A stretch of 64,000 nt of DNA, taken from positions 8,158,501 to 8,222,500 of the forward strand of contig NZ_JAMZEB010000002.1 in assembly GCF_024172165.1 (NCBI RefSeq), read 5' to 3'. A program made the translations under genes and the position numbers. This document shows positions 34,715-42,800 of this stretch, one piece after another (within the stretch, counting starts at the first letter, position 1; every line of letters begins with the position of its first letter). This DNA comes from Nonomuraea thailandensis. GTDB taxonomy: Bacteria > Actinomycetota > Actinomycetes > Streptosporangiales > Streptosporangiaceae. The notes under the pieces are model-generated. The model ran no database searches and had not been told where the DNA came from. It saw nothing but the letters and a program-made list of their open reading frames with translations.

Positions 34715-35662
34715 CTAGGCCCAGAGCTGGCCTTCCAGGCGCTCTTCCGCCTCTTCCAGGGTGCCCTCGTAGGCGCCCGTGGACAGGTACTTCCAGCCGC
34801 CGTCGGCCACCACGAACGCCACGTCGGCGCGCTCGCCCGCCTTGACCGCCTTCCTGGCCACGCCCAGCGCGGCGTGCAGCGCGGCCCCGGTCGAGACGCC
34901 GGCGAAGATGCCCTCGGAGGCCAGCAGCTCGCGGGTGCGGCGCAGCGCGTCGGCCGAGCCCACCGAGAAGCGGGTGGTCAGCACCGACTCGTCGTAGAGC
35001 TCCGGGATGAACCCCTCGTCCACGTTGCGCAGGCCGTACACCAGCTCGCCGTAACGCGGCTCGGCGGCGACGATCTGCACGCCCGGCACCCGCTCGCGCA
35101 GGAACCGCCCGACGCCCATCAGCGTGCCGGTCGTGCCGAGCCCGGCCACGAAGTGGGTGATCGTGGGCAGGTCCTCGAGGATCTCGGGGCCCGTGGTCTC
35201 GTAGTGGGAGCGCCAGTTGGCCGGGTTGCCGTACTGGTAGAGCATGACCCAGTCGGGGTGCTCGGCGGCCAGCCCCTTGGCCACCCGGACGGCCTCGTTG
35301 GAGCCGCCCGCGGCGGGCGAGGAGATGATCTCGGCGCCCCACATGCGCAGGAGCTGACGGCGCTCCTCCGAGGTGTTCTCCGGCATCACGCAGATCAGCC
35401 TGTAGCCCTTGAGCTTGGCCGACATGGCCAGCGAGATGCCGGTGTTGCCGCTGGTCGGCTCAAGGATCGTGCAGCCCGGGGTGAGCAGCCCGTCCTTCTC
35501 GGCCTCCTGGATCATCCACAGGGCCGGCCGGTCCTTGATCGAGCCGGTCGGGTTGCGGTCCTCCAGCTTGGCCCAGACCCGCACGTCGGCGGAGGGTGAC
35601 AACCTCGGCAGCCCCACCAGAGGGGTGCGGCCGACCGAGTCGATCAGTGAGTCGAAACGCAT
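34715..35662 (-). CDS. cysM: O-phosphoserine sulfhydrylase / cysteine synthase M (CysO-dependent type)
   Basis: 315 residues. PLP Lys43 in PTGSIKDRP, phosphate-cup TSGNTGI and GTTGTLMG are intact. Its direct coupling to cysO and mec is the mycobacterial arrangement in which CysM uses O-phosphoserine and the thiocarboxylated C-terminus of CysO. The gene starts 1 base after the cysO stop. Confidence 0.95.
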   Translation of the reverse strand: MRFDSLIDSVGRTPLVGLPRLSPSADVRVWAKLEDRNPTGSIKDRPALWMIQEAEKDGLLTPGCTILEPTSGNTGISLAMSAKLKGYRLICVMPENTSEERRQLLRMWGAEIISSPAAGGSNEAVRVAKGLAAEHPDWVMLYQYGNPANWRSHYETTGPEILEDLPTITHFVAGLGTTGTLMGVGRFLRERVPGVQIVAAEPRYGELVYGLRNVDEGFIPELYDESVLTTRFSVGSADALRRTRELLASEGIFAGVSTGAALHAALGVARKAVKAGERADVAFVVADGGWKYLSTGAYEGTLEEAEERLEGQLWA

Positions 35663-35663
35663 G

Positions 35664-35936
35664 TCACCCGCCGGCGACTGCGGGGAGCACGGTCACCGTG
35701 TCGCCGTCGGACACCGGCGTGCCGAGGCCGCCGAGGAAGCGCACGTCCTCGTCGTTCAGGTAGACGTTGACGAAGCGGCGCAGGCTGCCGTCGTCGACCA
35801 GGCGCTCCTTGATGCCGGGGTGAGCGGCCTCGAGGTTGCTGATCAGCTCTTCGAGCGTGGCGCCCTCGGCGCTCACGGCCTTGGCGCCGTCGGTGTAGTT
35901 ACGCAGGATGGTCGGAATGCGAACCTCGATGGCCAT
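35664..35936 (-). CDS. cysO: sulfur-carrier protein CysO (MoaD/ThiS fold)
   Basis: 90 residues ending in PAVAGG, the di-glycine tail that is thiocarboxylated and carries sulfur to CysM. VRIPTILRNYTDG at the start and VNVYLNDEDVRFLGGL are as in mycobacterial CysO. ATG 35936 with GAGGAG about 10 bases upstream. An attenuator-like leader precedes it. Confidence 0.95.
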   Translation of the reverse strand: MAIEVRIPTILRNYTDGAKAVSAEGATLEELISNLEAAHPGIKERLVDDGSLRRFVNVYLNDEDVRFLGGLGTPVSDGDTVTVLPAVAGG

Positions 35937-35968
35937 CGCGGTCAGTCTCCTCAGATCAGGTCGTCGTC

Positions 35969-35991
35969 CCATCGGCGTGCAACGCCGATGG
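35969..35991 (-). promoter_or_regulatory. hairpin between leader reading frame and cysO
   Basis: Perfect 10-bp stem CCATCGGCGT with ACGCCGATGG and a 3-base loop, 18 bases after the leader stop. The bases next to it on the downstream side (35960-35968) are the exact complement of three Val codons in the leader (36025-36033), so an alternative pairing is possible that would include the approach to the cysO ribosome site. Confidence 0.6.
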
Positions 35992-36009
35992 CTGGATGCG
36001 GATTCCGAG

Positions 36010-36081
36010 TCAGCGACAGTCGTAGACGACGACAGCAGGAGTATGGGCGAAGAGGAAGCTCTGCACCGGCCTGACCATCAT
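36010..36081 (-). CDS. putative 23-residue leader peptide between mec and cysO
   Basis: Reads MMVRPVQSFL to VYDCR, stop TGA. Its first ATG overlaps the mec stop (ATGA at 36078-36081), with AAGG about 8 bases upstream, so it should be translated by coupling. It has one Cys codon at position 22, right before the final Arg. Between its stop and cysO lies a hairpin and an alternative-pairing arm, so it may sense cysteine supply by ribosome position. Not proven to be translated. Confidence 0.5.
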   Translation of the reverse strand: MMVRPVQSFLFAHTPAVVVYDCR

Positions 36082-36479
36082 GGGAGAAACCTTACCTCTT
36101 CCTCCGTGACGACACCGTCGAGGATGCGGTAGGAGCGGAACTCCACCTCGTTCTCGTCCCTGGTCGAGACCAGGACGTAGTGGGCGCCGGGCTCGGAGGC
36201 GTAGGAGATGTCGGTGCGCGACGGGTAAGCCTCGGTGGCGGTGTGGGAGTGGTAGATCACGACCGGCTCCTCGTCCAGGTCGTCCATCTCCCGCCACACC
36301 CGGAACTGCTCCATCGAGTCGAAGCGGTAGAAGGTCGGGGAACGCTCGGCGTTCTCCATGGGGATGAACCGCTCGGGCACGCCGCTCTTCCCCGCGATGA
36401 CGCCGCACGCCTCGTCCGGGTGATCGGCCCGGGCATGGGCGACGATCTTGTCAGCCAGTTCCTGCGAGATCGACAGCAT
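36078..36479 (-). CDS. mec: Mec: JAMM metalloprotease releasing cysteine from CysO
   Basis: 133 residues. Full JAMM zinc motif: Glu23, HSH (77-79), Ser87 and Asp90. In mycobacteria Mec removes the cysteine that CysM has attached to CysO. Same order mec-cysO-cysM as in M. tuberculosis, except for the short leader-like frame in the 141-base gap before cysO. Starts 9 bases after the DUF2017 stop. Confidence 0.93.
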   Translation of the reverse strand: MLSISQELADKIVAHARADHPDEACGVIAGKSGVPERFIPMENAERSPTFYRFDSMEQFRVWREMDDLDEEPVVIYHSHTATEAYPSRTDISYASEPGAHYVLVSTRDENEVEFRSYRILDGVVTEEEVRFLP

Positions 36480-36488
36480 GCCCGGAAG

Positions 36489-37013
36489 CTACCAGAGCGC
36501 CCGGACCAGGCTGTCCTGGAGGTAGGTCAGCCAGTCGTAGGTCACGTAGGCCGGGTAACGGGGGTCGTCCTCGGACATCATCGCGATCTCGTCGTGCACC
36601 TCTTCGGTCACGTCGAGCTTGGTGCCGAGCGTCAGGCGCAGGTCGTTGAGCGAGCGCAGCCACGCCTGGGCCTCCTCGGGCGACAGCTCGAACCGCCCCG
36701 ACCGCGCGGTCTCGTGCACGGTCCGCGCGTCGGCCCGCTTGCCGTCGCGCAGCGTCGCCTCGGTGTAGCGGCGGAACTCCACCGACTCCTTCTCGTCCTC
36801 GTACGCCGAGGGGAACAGCCTGGCCAGCACCGGATCCGACGGCGCCTCCCCGTCACCGATGCCCAGCGCCCGCTCCAGCGGGTCGTCGCTGGTCTGCCCC
36901 GGCGGGACGATGCCCAGCATCATGGAGACGAGGGAGCGCAGCAGGGAGACCTCGGCGGCCTCGAACACCGCCACGACGCTGCCGTTTCTCCCCCGCGAGA
37001 ACCCCGAACTCAC
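36489..37013 (-). CDS. DUF2017 protein
   Basis: 174 residues. FEAAEVSLLRSLVSMM at the start and LTYLQDSLVRALW at the end are DUF2017 features, a helical protein always found beside clpS in actinobacteria (Rv1332 in M. tuberculosis). GTG 37013 has GAGG 8 bases upstream; the longer frame would overlap clpS by about 90 bases. Function unknown. Confidence 0.8.
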   Translation of the reverse strand: MSSGFSRGRNGSVVAVFEAAEVSLLRSLVSMMLGIVPPGQTSDDPLERALGIGDGEAPSDPVLARLFPSAYEDEKESVEFRRYTEATLRDGKRADARTVHETARSGRFELSPEEAQAWLRSLNDLRLTLGTKLDVTEEVHDEIAMMSEDDPRYPAYVTYDWLTYLQDSLVRALW

Positions 37014-37050
37014 CGGTGCCGCCTCACTGACCTCGTGCGATTGACCTGGA

Positions 37051-37344
37051 TCACTTGACCGAATCCGGCTGGAGCGTCGCCCACAGGCCGTAGGAGTGGA
37101 GAATCTGCACATCCCTTTCCATCTCCTCGCGCGTGCCACTGGACACGACAGCCTTGCCCTTCTGGTGCACGTCCAGCATCAGCTTCTCGGCCTTCTCGCG
37201 GGTGTAGCCGAAGACCGTTTGGAAGACATAGGTCACGTAGGACATGAGGTTGACCGGGTCATTCCAGACGATGGTCACCCATGGCAAATCGGGCCGGACG
37301 TCCGATGACGGACGCTCGACGGTGATTGGAGCGGTGCTACCCAC
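37051..37344 (-). CDS. clpS: ClpS adaptor for Clp protease (N-degron recognition)
   Basis: 97 residues. WNDPVNLMSYVTYVF and KAEKLMLDVHQKGKAVV hold the residues that bind N-terminal degron residues and ClpC/ClpA. It is the first gene of the clpS-DUF2017-mec-cysO-cysM run and is divergent from pncB, as in mycobacteria. Confidence 0.95.
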   Translation of the reverse strand: MGSTAPITVERPSSDVRPDLPWVTIVWNDPVNLMSYVTYVFQTVFGYTREKAEKLMLDVHQKGKAVVSSGTREEMERDVQILHSYGLWATLQPDSVK

Positions 37345-37384
37345 ATCCCCGAGTCTGCCCTATCTGGGCCGTAGTCTTCGAGTC

Positions 37385-38674
37385 GTGACAATGACCATGA
37401 GCACTGCGTTGCTCACAGATCACTATGAGCTGACGATGCTGCAGGCGGCCCTGCGGAGCGGCGCGGCCCACCGGCGCGCGGTCTTCGAGGTGTTCGCCCG
37501 CCACCTGCCGGGGGGCCGCCGCTACGGAGTCGTCGCCGGCACCGGACGTGTCCTGGACGAGCTCGAACGCTTCCGTTTCGGTGACGATGAACTCACCTAT
37601 CTGCGCGAGCACGGGGTCGTGGACGAGACCACCCTGGCGTTTCTGGCCGATTACCGCTTCTCCGGGAACATCTTCGGCTACCGCGAGGGCGACCTCTACT
37701 TCCCCGCCTCCCCGATCATGGTGGTGGAGGGCACGTTCGCCGAGGCCGTGCTGCTGGAGACCGTCGCGCTGTCCATACTGAACCACGACTGCGCGATCGC
37801 CTCCGCCGCCTCCCGCATGACGAACGCCGCCGGCAAACGGCCGCTCATCGAGATGGGCTCGCGCCGCACGCACGAGGCCGCCGCGGTGGCCGCCGCCAGG
37901 GCCGCGTACATCGCCGGGTTCGCCTCCACCTCCAACCTGATGGCCGGGCGCCTGTACGGGGTGCCCACGGCCGGCACGGCGGCGCACGCGTTCACGCTGC
38001 TGCACGACTCGGAGCGGGCGGCGTTCGAGGCCCAGATCGCCTCCCTGGGGCCGGAGACCACGCTGCTGGTGGACACCTACGACGTGGCCGCCGCCGTACG
38101 GATCGCCGTGGAGCTGGCAGGCGACAAGCTGGGCGCGGTCCGCATCGACTCCGGCGACCTGGCCGCCGCCGCGCAGGAGGTCCGGGAGCAGCTCGACGCG
38201 CTCGGCGCCTTCGACACCCGCATCCTGGTCACCTCCGACCTCGACGAGTACGCCATCGCCGCGCTGGCCGCCGCCCCCGTGGACGGCTACGGCGTCGGCA
38301 CCTCCCTGGTGACCGGCTCGGGCGTGCCGACGGCGGCCCTGGTGTACAAGCTGGTGGCGCGGGAGACGGCCACGGGCAAGCTGGAGGCCGTGGCCAAGCG
38401 CTCGGTGGGCAAGCCGTCGCGCGGGGGCCGCAAGGAGGCGTACCGGCTGCTCGACGAGCAGGGCCACGCCGAGACCGAGCTGATCACCACCGGCGGCCTC
38501 GTCCCCGAGGGCGGCATCCCCCTGCTGCACGAGCTGGTCCGCGACGGCCAGGTCGTCGGCCGCGAGCCCCTGACCGCCGCCCGCGACCGCCACGCCGCCG
38601 CCGTCGCCACCCTCCCCCAGGAAGCCCTCCACCTCGGCCGCGGGTATGCGGCGATCCCCACGGAATTCTCCTGA
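37385..38674 (+). CDS. pncB: nicotinate phosphoribosyltransferase
   Basis: 429 residues. LLTDHYELTMLQA at the start, EMGSRRTHEAAAVAAARAAYI and RIDSGDL are those of PncB; it makes nicotinate mononucleotide from nicotinate and PRPP. GTG 37385 gives MTMTMSTALL; ATG 37391 or 37397 are possible and no strong ribosome site exists, so a leaderless message is likely. pncA follows with a 15-base gap. Confidence 0.94.
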   Translation: MTMTMSTALLTDHYELTMLQAALRSGAAHRRAVFEVFARHLPGGRRYGVVAGTGRVLDELERFRFGDDELTYLREHGVVDETTLAFLADYRFSGNIFGYREGDLYFPASPIMVVEGTFAEAVLLETVALSILNHDCAIASAASRMTNAAGKRPLIEMGSRRTHEAAAVAAARAAYIAGFASTSNLMAGRLYGVPTAGTAAHAFTLLHDSERAAFEAQIASLGPETTLLVDTYDVAAAVRIAVELAGDKLGAVRIDSGDLAAAAQEVREQLDALGAFDTRILVTSDLDEYAIAALAAAPVDGYGVGTSLVTGSGVPTAALVYKLVARETATGKLEAVAKRSVGKPSRGGRKEAYRLLDEQGHAETELITTGGLVPEGGIPLLHELVRDGQVVGREPLTAARDRHAAAVATLPQEALHLGRGYAAIPTEFS

Positions 38675-38689
38675 CGTATCGTGCTACCT

Positions 38690-39259
38690 ATGGGCACCGC
38701 GTTGATCATCGTCGATGTGCAGAACGACTTCTGCGAGGGTGGCAGCCTGGCCGTCGCCGGGGGCTCGGAGGTGGCCGCGGGGATCACCCGCCACGTGGCC
38801 GACCACGGCTACGACCACGTCGTGGCGACCCGCGACTACCACATCTCCCCCGGCGATCACTTCGCGCGATCCCCCGACTACGTCGCCACCTGGCCCGCCC
38901 ACTGCGTCGCCGGCACGCCCGGAGCCGACTTCCACCCGTCGTTCGACGTGTCGGCGGTGGAGGAGGTCTTCAGCAAGGGGGCGTACGAGGCGGCGTACAG
39001 CGGCTTCGAGGGCACCTCCGGCGACGGTGTGACGCTGGCCGACTGGCTGCGCGAGCGCGGGGTGCGCGAGGTCGACGTGGTGGGCATCGCCACCGACCAC
39101 TGCGTGCGCGCCACGGCCCTCGACGCGGTCAAGCACGGGCTGGCGGTGCGGGTGCTGCTGGACCTGACGGCCGGCGTCGCCCCGACGACGACGGAGGCGG
39201 CGATGGCGGAGCTGCGTGACGCGGGCGCCGTCCTGCGGGGAGCGCCCGCGCTGGGCTGA
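38690..39259 (+). CDS. pncA: nicotinamidase
   Basis: 189 residues. Catalytic triad Asp9, Lys96 and Cys138 (IATDHCVRATA); metal residues Asp49, His51, His57 and His71 are all in place, as in the well-studied pyrazinamidase. It makes nicotinate from nicotinamide, the substrate for the neighbouring PncB. Such enzymes also activate pyrazinamide. ATG 38690 chosen over GTG 38681. Confidence 0.94.
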   Translation: MGTALIIVDVQNDFCEGGSLAVAGGSEVAAGITRHVADHGYDHVVATRDYHISPGDHFARSPDYVATWPAHCVAGTPGADFHPSFDVSAVEEVFSKGAYEAAYSGFEGTSGDGVTLADWLRERGVREVDVVGIATDHCVRATALDAVKHGLAVRVLLDLTAGVAPTTTEAAMAELRDAGAVLRGAPALG

Positions 39260-39385
39260 GCCCGGCGATCACGAAGTGTACACACTGGGCAACGCTCAGG
39301 TCATGTGATATCGAAGAGGGCGAACCCACTCCGAAGGCGGAGTAACACGGAGAGTGACAACTCTTCCCACCAGTGGAGGTTCCTC

Positions 39386-39934
39386 ATGCTGCCCCTCTCC
39401 CTCGGCATGGCCTGGCTCCTTCTCGCTCCCCTCTGCCTGTGGTTGCTGATCAGGGGCAGCAATACCGAGCGAGCGGGCGCGATCGTGACGTTAGTCCTGC
39501 TGGAGGCCGGGACGATCGCGATGAACGCGCTCCTCCACCCCGCCGTCCCCGTCCGGTCCGCCGCCGCCCACACCCTGCCGGCCCCGCCCGCCGGCAGTGC
39601 TCCCGCGCCGATCCCGGCCTCCTGTGACGAGCGGGCCGAGATTCCCCGCGCCGCCGAGGTGAAGGCCGGCGGTGAGCTGCTGCTGAGCTGGCCGGCGGTG
39701 CCGCGCGAGTGCGACCGCGCCGAGGTCAGGCTTCTCGCCCGGGACGGGAAGCTGCTCATCTGGCTGCACCCGACCCGGCGCACCGGGGAGCACGAGACCC
39801 GCCAGGGCGTGCTCACGCTGCCCGTCCGCGTCAAGGACGGCACGGCGTCGCTGAAGGTCCCGCTGCACGGCAAGGCCCGGCACGTCCCCGTGGACGGCCG
39901 CAGCGGCCGCCCCATCCCGGAGCCGGCAGTCTAG
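39386..39934 (+). CDS. small membrane protein of unknown function
   Basis: 182 residues. Two helices at about 3-22 and 32-48, then a Pro/Ala-rich stretch and a basic domain rich in strands (ELLLSWPAV, VRLLARDGKLLIWLH). GGAGG 6 bases before ATG 39386. No recognised family. It ends 17 bases before the STAS gene end on the other strand. Confidence 0.6.
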   Translation: MLPLSLGMAWLLLAPLCLWLLIRGSNTERAGAIVTLVLLEAGTIAMNALLHPAVPVRSAAAHTLPAPPAGSAPAPIPASCDERAEIPRAAEVKAGGELLLSWPAVPRECDRAEVRLLARDGKLLIWLHPTRRTGEHETRQGVLTLPVRVKDGTASLKVPLHGKARHVPVDGRSGRPIPEPAV

Positions 39935-39951
39935 GAGGCCGCGAGAGGAGT

Positions 39952-40329
39952 TCAGGGATGCGCGACGGCCATCCGCAGCGCGTCGTCGAACAGGGCGAAC
40001 ACCTCGAAGGCGTGCCGCAACCCGGTGATCGACAGCACCCGGGCCATCACCCCCTGAACTCCGCCGAGCAGCAGCCTCGTCTGCCTGGACTCGCACAGAT
40101 GCATGATGTCGACGAGCTCGTTCATCCCCATGGAGTCGCAGAAGGAGACTTCGCCGAGATCCAGGATCAGGAAGGGCTTGGGAGGCAGGTCCCAGATGCG
40201 CTGCAGGTGCTCCCGCAGGATCGGCAGCGCGTTGACGTCGAGCTCGCCCTCGAGCCTGATGATGATGGCGTTTCGAGAGAGGCCGGAAGTGACGGCGAGC
40301 GTCGACTTACCGGTGGCCTCAGACGACAT
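39952..40329 (-). CDS. STAS-domain anti-sigma factor antagonist
   Basis: 125 residues. STAS fold with LEGELDVNAL and the phosphorylation site Ser66 in VSFCDSMGMNEL. Such proteins release sigma factors by binding anti-sigma kinases. AAGGAC about 8 bases before ATG 40329. No anti-sigma or sigma gene is adjacent, so its partner is elsewhere. Confidence 0.85.
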   Translation of the reverse strand: MSSEATGKSTLAVTSGLSRNAIIIRLEGELDVNALPILREHLQRIWDLPPKPFLILDLGEVSFCDSMGMNELVDIMHLCESRQTRLLLGGVQGVMARVLSITGLRHAFEVFALFDDALRMAVAHP

Positions 40330-40512
40330 GGGCAAAGTCCTTCTGCATATCCGCAAGACAGCCAAGAGTGGTTGTTGCCGCTTCCGTCGAGCTTCTAACA
40401 GAAGGCCACTGCTCTGTGTCCAAATACGCAGAGTCACGCACCGTAATCACCGGCCCGGTGACCGTCTTACGCGGTCCGACCTGTGGAAACGCGCGTCACC
40501 GGGCCTGCGCCG

Positions 40513-40737
40513 TCATACCGCCCGATAGGTGACCAGGTACGCGAGGGTAAGTACCGCGAGGACCCCGAGCAGGACACTCGTGCCGCCGATCACCATGACA
40601 ACATGCGTATGGCGGAACATCTTGCGCATCCCGGCCACCGTCAGCCCGATCAGGACGGTCAGGATGACGAGGGACACCTGTCTGGAGTCGAAGGCCGTGA
40701 AGATCCCCGCCGCGAATGCGAGGGACAGCGCCTGCAT
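40513..40737 (-). CDS. 74-residue two-helix membrane protein
   Basis: Starts at ATG 40737 behind a perfect AGGAGGAAGAA. Helices near 19-33 and 44-68 separated by KMFRHTH. No family recognised. The 183-base gap to the STAS gene shows no gene on either strand. Confidence 0.6.
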   Translation of the reverse strand: MQALSLAFAAGIFTAFDSRQVSLVILTVLIGLTVAGMRKMFRHTHVVMVIGGTSVLLGVLAVLTLAYLVTYRAV

Positions 40738-40885
40738 TTCTTCCTCCTGCCGGCCGCGCCCTTTGCTCGATTCATCGAGGGATCGAGCGAGCAAGCACGT
40801 ACCTTTTTCCGGTGAATGAAGTTGAATGAGCCCTTCTCTACCCTCATTCACCGAACACAGGCGAAGTTCGCCGCACGGGAATTAT

Positions 40886-40908
40886 GCCCCCGCCCCGGGG
40901 CGGGGGGC
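40886..40908 (-). terminator. terminator of the helicase gene
   Basis: GCCCCCGCCCC pairs with GGGGCGGGGGGC with one extra G; it lies 17 bases after the helicase stop in its reading direction. The next minus-strand gene starts 149 bases further on. Confidence 0.65.
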
Positions 40909-40924
40909 GTGCTCACCTTCTCGC

Positions 40925-42676
40925 TCAGCGCCGCTGCGTGGCCCAGCGGCGGATCGTGGCGATGCGCTCCTGGATCTGCTCCACCGTCGCCTGCGCGATC
41001 GGCGGGCCGCCGCAAGCGCGGCGCAGCTCCGAGTGGATCACTCCGTGCGGCTGGCCCGTGCGATGGTTCCACGCGCCGACCAGGCCGTTGAGCTCGCGCC
41101 GCAGCTCCGCGATCTGCTCGTGCGGCGCCAGCTCCTGCCTGGGCTCCTCCACCTGCTGCTTGCGCCTGGCCGCCTGCTGGTCGGACTGCCGCTTGCGCAG
41201 CAGCTGGGCCACCTGGTCGGGCTCCAGCAGGCCGGGCAGGCCGATGAAGTCCTCCTCCTCGGCGGAGCCGATCTCCGCGCCGGTGCCGAACTCGCCCCCG
41301 TCGAACAGCACCCGGTCGAAGGTGGCCGAGGTCTCCATCGTCTCGAACGGGAGCTCGTCACCCAGGACGTCTGGATTGTCCTGCTTGCGGTTGGCCTGCT
41401 CCAGCAGCGAGTCGTCGAGGCCGTCCTCCGGAGGCCGCTTGTTGAGCACGTGGTCGCGCTCGACCTCCATCTCGTTGGCCAGGCCCATGAGGGTGGGCAC
41501 CGAGGGGAGGAAGACCGAGGCGGTCTCGCCGCGCTTGCGGGCCCGCACGAAACGGCCCACGGCCTGGGCGAAGAAGAGCGGGGTCGAGGTGGAGGTGGCG
41601 TAGACCCCGACGCACAGGCGCGGGATGTCGACGCCTTCCGACACCATGCGCACGGCCACCAGCCAGCGGTCCTCGGACGCCGCGAACGCCTTGATCTTCT
41701 TGGACGCGCCGGGGTCGTCGGACAGGACCACCGTGGCGCCCTCGCCGGTGATGCTGCGCAGGTGGCGGGCGTAGGCGCGGGCGGTCTCGTGGTCGGTGGC
41801 GATGACCAGGCCGCCCGCGTCGGGCACGCCCCTGCGCACCTCGGTGAGCCGGCGGTCGGCGGCCTGCATGACCTGGCGGATCCAGTCGCCCTTCGGGTCG
41901 AGCGCGGCCCGCCACGCCTGCGAGAGCTGGTCCTTGGTGAGCGGGGTGCCGAGCGTGGCGGCGATCTCGTCGCCGGCCCGCGTGCGCCACTTCATCTCGC
42001 CGGAGTAGGCCAGGAAGATGACCGGCCGCACGACGTTGTCGTCGAGCGCCGGGCCGTAGCCGTAGGAGTAGTCGGCGACGCTGCGCTTGAAGCCCTCCGC
42101 GTCCTCCTCGTAGGCCACGAACGGGATCGGGTTGTCGTCGGACCTGAACGGCGTGCCGGTGAGCTGCAGGCGGCGCGTGGCGGGCTCGAACGCCTCGCGC
42201 ACGCCGTCGCCCCACGACTTGGCGTCGCCCGCGTGGTGGATCTCGTCGAAGATGACGAGCGTCTTGCGGTTTTCCGTGCGGGCCCTGTGCAGCGCGGGGT
42301 GCATGGCGACCTGCGCGTACGTCACCGCCACGCCGGTGTAGTCGCGGGAGGTGGCGCCCTGGCTGTTCTTGAACTCGGGGTCGATGGCGATGCCCACGCG
42401 CCCGGCCGCGTCGGCCCACTGGCGCTTGAGGTGCTCGGTGGGCGTCACGACCGTGACGGCCCTGATCACCCCGTTGGCGAGCAGCTCGCTGGCGATGCGC
42501 AGGGCGTAGGTCGTCTTGCCCGCGCCCGGCGTCGCCACGGTGAGGAAGTCACGCGGCTCGCGCCGGAAGTAGAGGTCGAACGCCTCCTGCTGCCAGGCGC
42601 GCAACTTGGGCGCGGTGCCCCACGCGGCCCGGTCGGGATAGGAAGGCGATAGGTGGGACGCGGCGAAGGTGCTCAC
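40925..42676 (-). CDS. DEAD/DEAH-box (XPB/SSL2-like) helicase
   Basis: 583 residues. Walker A TPGAGKTT at 49-56, DEIHH box, then a helicase C-domain with a Q/R-rich motif VI (AVGRFVRARKRGE). The C-terminal 170 residues are charged and coiled-coil-like (LLRKRQSDQQAARRKQQ). GTG 42676 has GAGGTGA upstream. Such single proteins are general DNA repair-type translocases; role in this species unknown. Not in a defence cluster. Confidence 0.85.
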   Translation of the reverse strand: MSTFAASHLSPSYPDRAAWGTAPKLRAWQQEAFDLYFRREPRDFLTVATPGAGKTTYALRIASELLANGVIRAVTVVTPTEHLKRQWADAAGRVGIAIDPEFKNSQGATSRDYTGVAVTYAQVAMHPALHRARTENRKTLVIFDEIHHAGDAKSWGDGVREAFEPATRRLQLTGTPFRSDDNPIPFVAYEEDAEGFKRSVADYSYGYGPALDDNVVRPVIFLAYSGEMKWRTRAGDEIAATLGTPLTKDQLSQAWRAALDPKGDWIRQVMQAADRRLTEVRRGVPDAGGLVIATDHETARAYARHLRSITGEGATVVLSDDPGASKKIKAFAASEDRWLVAVRMVSEGVDIPRLCVGVYATSTSTPLFFAQAVGRFVRARKRGETASVFLPSVPTLMGLANEMEVERDHVLNKRPPEDGLDDSLLEQANRKQDNPDVLGDELPFETMETSATFDRVLFDGGEFGTGAEIGSAEEEDFIGLPGLLEPDQVAQLLRKRQSDQQAARRKQQVEEPRQELAPHEQIAELRRELNGLVGAWNHRTGQPHGVIHSELRRACGGPPIAQATVEQIQERIATIRRWATQRR

Positions 42677-42800
42677 CGCATCACCTCTGGGGTTCGTGTG
42701 CTTCGCTCTCTCACAGTGACCCAAGAGTAATCGGGCCCACTGACAAGACGTGCCGTGAGCCGGGGATTCTGGCCAAGGTCTTCCTCACGTGCTATGCGGC

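Noticed and set aside
40925..42676. Helicase as part of a defence island
   Set aside because: Neighbours are a small membrane protein and unrelated genes; no nuclease, methylase or other defence gene is adjacent.
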